Translations under genes and position numbers: made by a program | The notes under the pieces: generated by a model | What the model saw: the letters and a program-made list of their open reading frames with translations, nothing else | The model's database searches: none | Told to the model about the DNA's origin: nothing | Part shown: positions 32,217 through 39,772 of the stretch, one piece after another | How the letters are laid out: each line of letters begins with the position of its first letter | How positions within the stretch are numbered: position 1 is the stretch's first letter | Assembly: GCF_014653575.1 (NCBI RefSeq) | Contig: NZ_BNAQ01000004.1 | Coordinates: 62,001 to 126,000 of the forward strand | DNA from: Sphingomonas glacialis | GTDB taxonomy: Bacteria > Pseudomonadota > Alphaproteobacteria > Sphingomonadales > Sphingomonadaceae | DNA: 64,000 nucleotides | Reading direction: 5' to 3'

Positions 32217-33577
32217 CAGGCGGACGCGGGTTCGACCGTTCGCACCGCCCGGCGCTGCTGCCACGGCGCGCCGGCGCGCTTGCGCGAGAGGTAGGTATCG
32301 AGCCCGATCTGCGCGCCGATCAGCATGTAGACGAACGGCTGGAACGCGATGCCGATGAACGCCGCGCCGAGCAGATAGACGATATGCGCCGATTGCAACG
32401 CGCCGGCGAGCGGCGTGACCCACGCCATATCCGCCGCCGCCTTGCGATAGCGGTGGCGCAGCACTTCCATCCGGAAAATGCCGATCAGGCTGATCGAAAG
32501 CCAGAGGATGAGCCCGGGAAAGCCTTGTTCGCCGAGCATCTCGAAATAGGCGCTATGGAAGGCGCGGGCCTGATCCACCGTCAAATGGCGGTCGACGGTG
32601 GAATTCGCGGCGGTCCCTTCGACGCGTTCGGTATCGTAGCGGATCTTGTTCTGGCGGTACATTTCGAAGCCGCCGCCCATCGGGTGCTCCTTGGCATAGT
32701 CCCAGGTCCAGCCCCACACCGCGAGCCGCGTCGAGGCGGATTCGTCGCCCTTGTAGGTCTTGATCGTGCTCATCCGGTTGGTGAACGACGATGGCAGGAA
32801 GGGCACTGCGATCATGCCCGCGGTAGCGAGCAGACACAGATACAGCACCTTGCGCTTGGCATCGCGCAGCATCAGCACCGCGACGAGGCCGATGCACAGC
32901 AATCCGGTGCGCGTCGAGGTGCCGACCGGGATCAGCAGGCACGAAAAGACCAGCGCGTAGCAGAAGCCCTTCACCTTCCAGTCGGGCGGGAAGATCGTGC
33001 CGTGCCGCGTGAACCACAGGATCAGCGGGATGATCGCGACCGCGACGGTCGAGATGGTCGAGCCTTCGTACAGCCCCGAATTGTTCGACACCATCAAGTT
33101 GAGCGAGCCATAGCCGCCGCCGCCGCTGGCAATCGTCTTGATCCCGCCGACGATGATGATCGATGCCGCCGAGGCGACCATCACGAGCAGCAGCGCTTCG
33201 ATCCGGAGCTTGGTGCGCAGCGTGAAGGGCAGGAAGGCGGCAAATGCGAGGCACTTCCAGACCCAGCCCCATTTATCGAGCGCCTCGACCGGGAAATCGG
33301 CGGTGAGCGTGGTGCAGTAGCAATAGACCATCAGCACGACGATCAGGCCCTGCCGCGGCGCGACGCGCGTGCCGGTCTTGTCATCGGCGACGAGCCATCC
33401 GCCAACCGAAAGCACCACCGCGATCAGCGAGATCGGGATGCTGTTGAGCAGGAAATACGTCAGCCGCTGCGGCGCGACGACGTCGATATAGACATAGGCA
33501 AGGACAAAGATGAACGGCCGGCGAAACCCCGCCGCAAAGAAGGCGGCGAGAAAGGCGACGAAGACGAGATCACGCAA
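32216..33577 (-). CDS. Putative O-glycosylation ligase, exosortase A system-associated (Wzy/WaaL-like)
   Basis: A 453-residue polytopic membrane protein. The N-terminus LRDLVFVAFLAAFFAAGFRR, followed by PFIFVLAYVYIDVVAPQRLTY, closely resembles the family described as O-glycosylation ligase of exosortase-A systems. A Wzy_C-type periplasmic loop with Arg and His (VDRHLTVDQARAFHSAYFEM) is visible. The start is a TTG at 33577 with GGAAGGG upstream, inside the end of a 47-residue gene. It probably transfers or polymerises glycans at the periplasmic face. The next gene (acyltransferase) is translationally coupled. Confidence 0.85.
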   Translation of the reverse strand: MRDLVFVAFLAAFFAAGFRRPFIFVLAYVYIDVVAPQRLTYFLLNSIPISLIAVVLSVGGWLVADDKTGTRVAPRQGLIVVLMVYCYCTTLTADFPVEALDKWGWVWKCLAFAAFLPFTLRTKLRIEALLLVMVASAASIIIVGGIKTIASGGGGYGSLNLMVSNNSGLYEGSTISTVAVAIIPLILWFTRHGTIFPPDWKVKGFCYALVFSCLLIPVGTSTRTGLLCIGLVAVLMLRDAKRKVLYLCLLATAGMIAVPFLPSSFTNRMSTIKTYKGDESASTRLAVWGWTWDYAKEHPMGGGFEMYRQNKIRYDTERVEGTAANSTVDRHLTVDQARAFHSAYFEMLGEQGFPGLILWLSISLIGIFRMEVLRHRYRKAAADMAWVTPLAGALQSAHIVYLLGAAFIGIAFQPFVYMLIGAQIGLDTYLSRKRAGAPWQQRRAVRTVEPASA

Positions 33578-33713
33578 GCGGGCGGCCCTTCCGCTTTCGG
33601 GCGGGGGCCTCGCCGGGCACGCTTTCGCGGTCGAGATCGGGCCGGCGCAGCAGCCGCCAGATCGTCAGCGCGATCAGGCCGTGGCTGATCGCCAGCGCGA
33701 GATTGTCGATCAT
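33570..33713 (-). CDS. 47-residue single-helix membrane peptide upstream of the O-glycosylation ligase
   Basis: The frame runs from an ATG at 33713, with AAAGGAG upstream, to TGA at 33570, overlapping the ligase start by 8 bases. The product starts MIDNLALAISHGLIALTIWR and ends in a Arg/Lys-rich tail (APARKRKGRPLA). One membrane helix (about residues 4-19) is followed by a basic cytosolic part. Shine-Dalgarno strength and coupling make translation likely. It may be an accessory peptide of the polysaccharide system or a leader that couples ligase translation; no family is recognised. Confidence 0.6.
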   Translation of the reverse strand: MIDNLALAISHGLIALTIWRLLRRPDLDRESVPGEAPARKRKGRPLA

Positions 33714-33835
33714 GCCGTCGCGCTCCTTTCCGCTGCTCGCATCCGCCCTATCGCCGGGTGGCCCGAACGGGCACAGCCGCTCTACGTGCGTTCAAGTTGA
33801 GGCTCCGTTAAGCACTCGTGCGTTAGGGCGATAGC

Positions 33836-35077
33836 ATGCGTATTCTTCATCTTCTGGATCACGGCCTGCCGTTGCAAAGCGGCTACACCTTTCGCACCCG
33901 CGCAATCCTCAAGAGCCAGATGCGACGCGGCTGGACGATCGCCGCAGTCACCGGGCCGCGGCATGCATCGCCAGCGGCGGGGCTGGAGAGCGTCGATGGC
34001 ATCGACTTCTACCGCACCGCTGCGGTCAAGCGCTTGCCCGCGCCATTCGGCGAACTGCGCGAGATCGCGGCCTTCGCCAAGCGAATCGGCGAGGTGGTCG
34101 AGCAGTTCAAGCCCGATATTCTCCACGCGCATTCGCCCGTGCTCGATGCGCTCGCCGGCTTGCGCGTCGCGGGCAAATACAAATTGCCGCTGGTCTATGA
34201 GATCCGCGCTTTCTGGGAAGACGCGTCGGTCGGCAACGGGACGGGGCGCGAAGGATCGCTGCGCTATCGTGCTACTCGCGCGCTCGAGACATGGGCGGTC
34301 AAGCGGGCCGATGCGGTCGCGGTGATTTGCGAGGGATTGCGCGATGATCTGATCGCGCGCGGGATCGATCCGGGCAAGCTGATCGTCTCGCCCAACGGCG
34401 TCGATCTCGCGATGTTCGGTACCCCGCTGCCGCACGACGCCGCGCTTGCCGCAACGCTCGGCGTGACGGGCAAGGAAGTGATCGGCTTCATCGGCAGCTT
34501 CTACGATTATGAAGGGCTCGACGATCTGATCGCGGCGATGCCCGCCCTGGTCGCTGCGCGCCCGCAAGCGCATCTCGTGCTCGTCGGCGGCGGTCCGATG
34601 GAGGCGGCGTTGCACGCGCAAGCCGCGGCATCGCCGGTGGCGGCGCAGATCCATTTCGTCGGGCGCGTGCCGCACGGCGAGGTCGAGCGCTATTACAGCG
34701 TGATCGACGTGCTGGCCTACCCGCGCAAGAAGATGCGGCTGACCGATCTGGTGACGCCGCTCAAGCCGCTCGAGGCGATGGCGCAGCGCCGACTCGTCGC
34801 CGCCTCGGACGTTGGCGGGCACCGCGAGCTGATCAGCGATCCCGAGACGGGCACGCTGTTCCCGCCCGGCGACCCAAGCGCGATGTCGCAATCGCTCGCC
34901 GATCTGCTCGCGGACCGTGGGAGCTGGGAAGGCCGCCGCGAGCGCGGGCGTACTTTTGTCGAGGCAGAGCGTAACTGGGCCGTTAACGTGGCGCGTTACG
35001 CGCCCGTTTACCAAAAACTTACTGATAGTATGGCAGAGCAGAGTGCATGGCCGTCTCCTCCAATCCTCAACGCCTGA
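33836..35077 (+). CDS. Glycosyltransferase family 4, exosortase A system-associated
   Basis: A 413-residue GT-B glycosyltransferase. MRILHLLDHGLPLQSGYTFR is the characteristic opening of the exosortase-A-associated glycosyltransferase family. The C-terminal donor site shows GFIGSFYDYEGLDDLIAAMP, RVPHGEVERYYSVIDVLAYP and the acidic TPLKPLEAMAQRRLVAAS motif. It should add a sugar from an NDP donor to a membrane-linked glycan in the cytosol. It is divergent from the ligase operon, so both sides likely share a control region at 33714-33835. A downstream gene overlaps its end by 31 bases. Confidence 0.88.
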   Translation: MRILHLLDHGLPLQSGYTFRTRAILKSQMRRGWTIAAVTGPRHASPAAGLESVDGIDFYRTAAVKRLPAPFGELREIAAFAKRIGEVVEQFKPDILHAHSPVLDALAGLRVAGKYKLPLVYEIRAFWEDASVGNGTGREGSLRYRATRALETWAVKRADAVAVICEGLRDDLIARGIDPGKLIVSPNGVDLAMFGTPLPHDAALAATLGVTGKEVIGFIGSFYDYEGLDDLIAAMPALVAARPQAHLVLVGGGPMEAALHAQAAASPVAAQIHFVGRVPHGEVERYYSVIDVLAYPRKKMRLTDLVTPLKPLEAMAQRRLVAASDVGGHRELISDPETGTLFPPGDPSAMSQSLADLLADRGSWEGRRERGRTFVEAERNWAVNVARYAPVYQKLTDSMAEQSAWPSPPILNA

Positions 35078-35910
35078 CCCTCCCGCTGGCCCCGCTCGTC
35101 GCGGGGATAATCGGGGTGCTGACCGCGGCGATGTTTGCGCTGGTCCCGACAGCGCTGCTCGAATCGATGGTGGTCGATAGCGGGATCGCCGCAGTGATCT
35201 CGGCAGCCGAACCGCCCTTGGGGCTCACCGCGCGCGCCGCCTTGGTGCTGCTGTGCGGTGGTGGTGTCGGCGTGCTCGCATGGTTCGCGTTGTTCCTGAC
35301 CTTCGGCGGCCGCACGATCGCGCTGCGCCGCCCGGTTTCGGACGGCGACAACGCGCCCGTGCTGCGTCGCGCCGACGCGCATCCCGATGCGCCGGCGCGC
35401 CGTCCGCTGTTTGCCAATACCGATCTCGGCACGCCGTTCCTTGAAGTCCGCGCGCGCCCGGTGCACCTCGATGCCGACGACGTCGCGCCGCTGGTCGAAC
35501 GGCCGCTGCCGGTTGATCTCGACGAGCCGCTTTCGGCCTATGATTCAAGCTTCCTGCGCGAGCCCGGGGTGCCGGCGTCCGATCCCGACGGCCAGCCCAA
35601 GCCTGACGTGGTGGCGAGCGCGCCGCTGCCGCTGCCGCTCCCACGTCGCCAGATCTATGATCCGAGCGAACGCTTCGAAACTTTCCCGCTCGGCCCGATC
35701 GACGCACCTGTCCCGGCGCGGCGCACGCCCAGCCCGATATCGCGTCCGGCTCGTCCTGCCGAGAGCGCGGGTGATCCGTCGGAAACGATCCACGCCTTGC
35801 TCGACCGGCTCGAACGCGTCGTCGGCCGCCGCGACCCGGCCGCAGCCTCGCCCGAGACGATCGAAGGGACGGTCGGCAGCTTGCGGCAAATGGCGACCGA
35901 TCCGCGCTGA
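35047..35910 (+). CDS. Hypothetical membrane protein with a long cytosolic tail
   Basis: A 287-residue protein of unknown function. Two hydrophobic helices near residues 12-35 and 58-82 are followed by a long Pro/Ala/Asp/Arg-rich region without a recognisable fold, and a short helical C-terminus (SETIHALLDRLERVVGRRDP). The ATG lies inside the end of the glycosyltransferase gene (31-base overlap), which suggests translational coupling and a role in the same envelope-glycan process. Codon use is typical of the neighbours and the alternative frames are poor. Confidence 0.65.
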   Translation: MAVSSNPQRLTLPLAPLVAGIIGVLTAAMFALVPTALLESMVVDSGIAAVISAAEPPLGLTARAALVLLCGGGVGVLAWFALFLTFGGRTIALRRPVSDGDNAPVLRRADAHPDAPARRPLFANTDLGTPFLEVRARPVHLDADDVAPLVERPLPVDLDEPLSAYDSSFLREPGVPASDPDGQPKPDVVASAPLPLPLPRRQIYDPSERFETFPLGPIDAPVPARRTPSPISRPARPAESAGDPSETIHALLDRLERVVGRRDPAAASPETIEGTVGSLRQMATDPR

Positions 35911-35941
35911 CTCGCGCAATCGCCGGTGACGGGCGCATCGG

Positions 35942-36253
35942 TCAAACTTCGACGGTCAGCGCTTCGAGTGCTACCACGAGCTCTTCGTCATGCCGAGTGG
36001 CCGACAGGATGACGATGTCGGCGACGAGATGCCCGCGAATCGGCAGGTCTGCCTCGGCGAGCGCCTTTAGCCATAGTCCGCCCGTGGGATCGTCGGGCAG
36101 CGTAAGCGCCACGGTGTGACGCGCGCCGGCAAAGGTCGCGCTCGCCCAGCGAGTCGAATCCCGCACGCACACGCTGACATCACATCCCGCCGCGTCGGCA
36201 TGGCGTTCTAGCGCACGCCGGAGCAGCGTCGCGGCATCGGGGCCGCGGCTCAC
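35942..36253 (-). CDS. Conserved hypothetical protein (103 residues)
   Basis: A small protein without a recognised domain. It starts with a GTG at 36253 that overlaps the stop of the preceding small gene (GTGA). The sequence is mixed alpha/beta in appearance: an N-terminal helix (DAATLLRRALERHADA) then strands (DVSVCVRDSTRW; HTVALTLP; HLVADIVILSATRH). It contains two Cys residues near the N-terminus that do not form a known metal motif. Coupled to the small helix-turn-helix-like protein upstream. Confidence 0.6.
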   Translation of the reverse strand: MSRGPDAATLLRRALERHADAAGCDVSVCVRDSTRWASATFAGARHTVALTLPDDPTGGLWLKALAEADLPIRGHLVADIVILSATRHDEELVVALEALTVEV

Positions 36254-36432
36254 CGCGACACCCGCTGGTCGGCCAGGAACGCCTCGATCCGGCGGACCAT
36301 GCGGGCGCCCGGTTCGCGGCCGCGGCGCAAGTCGCGCACGAGGCGGGGGTCACGCACCGCCAGCCGCCCGAATGTGGTTGGCGGCATCGCGCTCGCCCTC
36401 AGATAACGGTCGATCTTCTGCAACACGGACAT
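36250..36432 (-). CDS. Small helix-turn-helix-like protein (60 residues)
   Basis: Begins MSVLQKIDRYLRASAMPPTT and continues FGRLAVRDPRLVRDLRRGRE; the helices look like a truncated helix-turn-helix in which FGRLAVRDPRLVRDL would be the turn and recognition helix. The charge is strongly basic. GAGGAGACC precedes the ATG. It is divergent from the S24 repressor gene with only 84 bases between the start codons, so the operator-like repeats there could control it as well. DNA binding is inferred from sequence character only. Confidence 0.65.
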   Translation of the reverse strand: MSVLQKIDRYLRASAMPPTTFGRLAVRDPRLVRDLRRGREPGARMVRRIEAFLADQRVSR

Positions 36433-36489
36433 GGAGGTCTCCTCACGATTCGTCGGCGCCGATGGGCTTGGTGTTCACGATCCGTTCTA

Positions 36490-36518
36490 TTTTCCAACTT
36501 GTCTAGGAAAATTCCTAT
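36490..36518. promoter_or_regulatory. Nested inverted repeats at the S24 repressor start, probable operator
   Basis: TTTTCC(36490-36495) and GGAAAA(36506-36511) form one inverted repeat with a 10-base spacer; TAGGAA-AA-TTCCTA at 36505-36518 forms a second, tight one. The second covers the AGGAAA Shine-Dalgarno and touches the ATG of the repressor. Position and AT-richness suit autoregulation by the LexA-like protein. Confidence 0.5.
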
Positions 36519-37152
36519 GGCTATCATGGCGACGATGGACGCTTCCGATCCTCGCGCGCGGCTCGCCGCGCTAATCGACGCGCAGGGCGTCAGCTATGCC
36601 GCGCTGTCGCGGATGCTTCGCCGCAACGAGGCGTATCTCCAGCAATATGTCCGCCGGGGCACGCCCCGCGATCTGGCCGAGCGCGACCGCGCCTTGCTCG
36701 CTGCCTATTTCCGGGTCGATGCGACGGAACTCGGCGGCGTCGCGGCTCCGCGTATGGCGCCGATCCGTCGGCTCGATATCGAGGCTTCGGCCGGCCCGGG
36801 TGCGTTCAGCGGCGACGCGCCGGGGGAGGGGGCGATGCTGCTCGACCCGCGCTTGCTCGAATCGTTGCGGCTCGGCGCGAAGGATGCGGCGATGCTGCGC
36901 GCGCGGGGTGATTCAATGCTGCCGACGATTGCCGATGGCGACCAGATCGTGATCGACGAGCGCGACACGCGGTTGGGCACCGTGCCAGCAATCTTCGTAT
37001 TGCGGCTCGACGGGGTCGTGCTCGTCAAGCGCGTGTCGAAGGCTAGGGATGGCATGCTGATCGAAAGCGACAATCCGGCCTATCCGCCGATCACCACGAC
37101 TGCCGCCGCGATCATCGGCCGCGTGGTCTGGCTGTCGCGCGCGCTGCGTTAG
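36517..37152 (+). CDS. S24-family (LexA/CI-like) repressor protease
   Basis: A 211-residue protein with an N-terminal helix-turn-helix (YAALSRMLRRNEAYLQQYVR) and a C-terminal S24 peptidase domain. The catalytic Ser is in RGDSMLPTIADGDQIVID and the Lys in VLVKRVSKA; the latter half ends with a strand pair typical of LexA folds. These proteins repress genes until self-cleavage or ligand triggers release. The ATG at 36517 sits 6 bases after AGGAAA; a TTG 18 bases upstream is less likely. It is not LexA itself: the N-terminal domain is of the 'XRE/Cro-like' rather than the LexA winged-helix type. Confidence 0.85.
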   Translation: MAIMATMDASDPRARLAALIDAQGVSYAALSRMLRRNEAYLQQYVRRGTPRDLAERDRALLAAYFRVDATELGGVAAPRMAPIRRLDIEASAGPGAFSGDAPGEGAMLLDPRLLESLRLGAKDAAMLRARGDSMLPTIADGDQIVIDERDTRLGTVPAIFVLRLDGVVLVKRVSKARDGMLIESDNPAYPPITTTAAAIIGRVVWLSRALR

Positions 37153-37331
37153 CGCCGCAGGTCGCGCAGCCACATGACGAGCGAGATCGCCACCCCGACC
37201 CCAAGCCCGATCAGGAAGCCACGCGTCGGGCCGAGCGGCGTGAACAGGCCGATGCCGGTTCCGGCGATCGCGCCGATCGCGATGAGCGCACCGCCGGCAA
37301 GCGGGGTGCGGGGAGGGGATGAGCGGACCAT
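37149..37331 (-). CDS. Small membrane protein with two helices (60 residues)
   Basis: MVRSSPPRTPLAGGALIAIG leads into two hydrophobic Gly-rich segments (ALIAIGAIAGTGIGLF and GFLIGLGVGVAISLVMW) that suggest a helical hairpin. No family assigned. The ATG at 37331 has no clear Shine-Dalgarno; an ATG at 37376 would add 15 residues. It converges with the S24 gene, overlapping it by 4 bases at the stops. Confidence 0.5.
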   Translation of the reverse strand: MVRSSPPRTPLAGGALIAIGAIAGTGIGLFTPLGPTRGFLIGLGVGVAISLVMWLRDLRR

Positions 37332-37514
37332 GTCGTGCGCTGTGCCATGTCCCGCCGCAGGACGCCAGCGTCCCATGCTGGGCGCCTTGGGGCGGCGCGC
37401 GCGGAGGCGTTAACCTTTGTCAGGCGCGGGCTTAGGGGGATGTCGCGGTCTGGCACGGACCGTGAAGCGAGCGCGTGTCCGCAAGCCCGCGGTCGCGTAA
37501 CGTGCGGAGAGTGC

Positions 37515-37724
37515 ATGGTTGTTCCCTATCTCGCGGATTGCACCGAAGTGACGCACGCGACCGATCTTATCACGGTCTTCGGCGGCGACGCCGGGCTCGA
37601 GGCCGCCGCGCGCGCCAATCGCAGCCGCGATCTCGGCAACTATCTGCACTTCTGCCGCTGGCGGCAGATCGAGCGCTTGATCGCCTTGCTCTCGTTCGAC
37701 CGCGCGATCGGCACGATTCACTGA
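37515..37724 (+). CDS. Conserved small protein (69 residues)
   Basis: MVVPYLADCTEVTHATDLIT, then VFGGDAGLEAAARANRSRD and LGNYLHFCRWRQIERLIALL. The compact alternation, even charge and a CGGAGAG Shine-Dalgarno support a real gene. The two single Cys residues and the HFCRWRQIERL segment are the most distinctive parts. The type is common among sphingomonads as an uncharacterised protein. It precedes tamA by 62 bases and may be transcribed with it. Confidence 0.65.
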   Translation: MVVPYLADCTEVTHATDLITVFGGDAGLEAAARANRSRDLGNYLHFCRWRQIERLIALLSFDRAIGTIH

Positions 37725-37786
37725 TTGCGCCGCCGGGCGCGCGCTAAACCCCTGTCGTTCGCCCGGCAGCCGGGCTAGGACGGCGT

Positions 37787-39772
37787 ATGTCGTTATCGGT
37801 CGGGCGGCGGCGCGCGTATCGGGCGGCCGCTGGAATTCTTTGGTGTGTCGGGTGCGGCGCGGCGGCGGCGCAGACGCGGCCGTCGGCGAGCCCGATCGCG
37901 TCTCCCGCCGATCCGGGGCCGCAGACGCCGCTCCCGCTCGATCCGCAATCGCCAATGGCACCGTTGCCGGGGCTCGGGGTCGACTGGCCCGATCTGTCGA
38001 AAGCGCCGCAGGAACCCGTTGTCGCCGACACCCCGACCGCGATGACCGGCGAGACGCGCTACAGCTACCGCATCGACGGGATCGACAGCGTGGCGAGCAC
38101 GCTGCTGCGCGATCGCTTCGCGCAACTCTCGACGTTGAAGTCCAATGACGGGCAGCCCGCCAACGCCGCGCAGCTCGACCGCCGCGCGCGCGAGGACGCG
38201 ACCCTGCTGACGACGCTGCTGCGCGGCGAAGGCTATTACGACGCGCGAGTCGGGACACGCGTCGAGCCCGCGGCGCGGCCGCTCGTGGTGCTCGATGCCG
38301 ACCCCGGCACGCTGTACACCTTCGGCGGCGTGACGGTCGCCGGTGTCGATGCCGCAGGCGAGAAGGCGCCAGCGCTGCGCAAGGCGTTCGGGCTCGACCC
38401 GGGCGACGCGGTCAATGTCGATGCGGTGCTGGCGGCCGAGACGAGCCTGCGCACGACGATCGGGGATCGCGGCTTTCCGTTCGCGATCGTCGGCGATCCG
38501 CAGATCGTGGTCGATCGGGCCGCGCACACCGCGACGCTCGACTTGACCGTCGTCCCCGGCGGCGCGCGCCGTTTCGGGGCGATCACGATGACGTCGGGCA
38601 GCGCGATCTTCGATGCCGACCACGTCCAGGACATTGCGCGCTTCGTGCCAGGCCAGCCGTTCGACGCCTCGGCGCTCGCCGATCTGCGCCGTGCGCTTGT
38701 CCAGACCAGCCTGGTGTCGAGCGTCAAGATCACACCCGTAGAGGGCAAGGAACCCGGCACGGTCGACATCGCGGTCGGGCTCGAGCCCGCACCCAAGCAC
38801 ACGATTGCAGGCGAGCTCGGTTATGGCACCGGCGAGGGCGCGCGTGCGGCGCTCAGCTGGACCAACCGCAACCTCCTCCCGCCCGAAGGCGCGCTGACGC
38901 TGGCGGGGGTGCTCGGCACGCAGGAGCAATCGGCCAGCGCCACCTTCCGCCGCAACAATTTCAACGGACGCGACCGGATCCTGACCTTCCAGACGGTCGC
39001 CTCGAACGTCAAACGCAACGCCTATCAAGCACGCACGGTGTCGCTGTCGGGCAGCCTCGAGCGCCAGACCAACATCTTCTTCCAGAAAAAATGGACGTGG
39101 TCGCTCGGCGCCGAACTCGTCGCCTCGGACGAGCGCGACGTGATCCTCGACACCGGCGCGCCGCGGCGGCGAACCTATTTCATCGGCGCGCTGCCCTCCG
39201 TGCTGAGCTATGACGGGTCGAACGACTTGCTCGATCCGACGCGCGGCTTCCGCCTCAGCGGACGCCTGTCGCCCGAGATTTCGCTCGAGGGCAAAGCCTT
39301 TGGCTATGCGCGGATGCAAGTCGATGCGAGCGCCTACAAGAGCGTCGCCAAGGGCACCGTGCTTGCCGCGCGGATCCGGCTCGGCACGATCGCGGGTGCG
39401 CCGCGCGATGCGATCGCGCCGTCGCGGCGCTTCTATGCGGGCGGCGGGGCGTCGGTGCGGGGCTATGGCTATCAGGACATCGGCCCGCGCGATCCCAACA
39501 ACGACCCCGTCGGCGGGCGGAGTCTCGCCGAATTCTCGGTCGAGGCGCGCGTCAAGACGTTCGGCAATTTCGGGGTCGTGCCGTTCTTCGATGGCGGCAA
39601 TATCTCGACCGGGCTGCTGCCGAGCTTCGGCGCGCTGCGCTACGGCGCGGGGCTCGGCGTGCGCTATTATTCGAATTTCGGGCCGATCCGCATCGATGTC
39701 GGCACGCCCGTCAATCCCGCGCCGGGCGATCCGCGCGTGGCGGTCTATGTCTCGCTGGGGCAGGCGTTTTGA
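37787..39772 (+). CDS. tamA: TamA-like outer-membrane assembly protein (BamA/Omp85 family)
   Basis: A 661-residue outer-membrane protein. A signal peptide (about residues 1-29, ending AAAAQ) is followed by a Pro-rich spacer, POTRA-type domains (about 90-330) and a C-terminal Omp85 barrel with RFYAGGGASVRGYGYQDIGP, the conserved RGY motif, ending in ...VYVSLGQAF. With TamB it forms the translocation and assembly module that helps insert certain outer-membrane proteins and move lipids. The coupling to the next gene is TTGA, a 4-base overlap, as usual for tamA-tamB. Confidence 0.9.
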   Translation: MSLSVGRRRAYRAAAGILWCVGCGAAAAQTRPSASPIASPADPGPQTPLPLDPQSPMAPLPGLGVDWPDLSKAPQEPVVADTPTAMTGETRYSYRIDGIDSVASTLLRDRFAQLSTLKSNDGQPANAAQLDRRAREDATLLTTLLRGEGYYDARVGTRVEPAARPLVVLDADPGTLYTFGGVTVAGVDAAGEKAPALRKAFGLDPGDAVNVDAVLAAETSLRTTIGDRGFPFAIVGDPQIVVDRAAHTATLDLTVVPGGARRFGAITMTSGSAIFDADHVQDIARFVPGQPFDASALADLRRALVQTSLVSSVKITPVEGKEPGTVDIAVGLEPAPKHTIAGELGYGTGEGARAALSWTNRNLLPPEGALTLAGVLGTQEQSASATFRRNNFNGRDRILTFQTVASNVKRNAYQARTVSLSGSLERQTNIFFQKKWTWSLGAELVASDERDVILDTGAPRRRTYFIGALPSVLSYDGSNDLLDPTRGFRLSGRLSPEISLEGKAFGYARMQVDASAYKSVAKGTVLAARIRLGTIAGAPRDAIAPSRRFYAGGGASVRGYGYQDIGPRDPNNDPVGGRSLAEFSVEARVKTFGNFGVVPFFDGGNISTGLLPSFGALRYGAGLGVRYYSNFGPIRIDVGTPVNPAPGDPRVAVYVSLGQAF

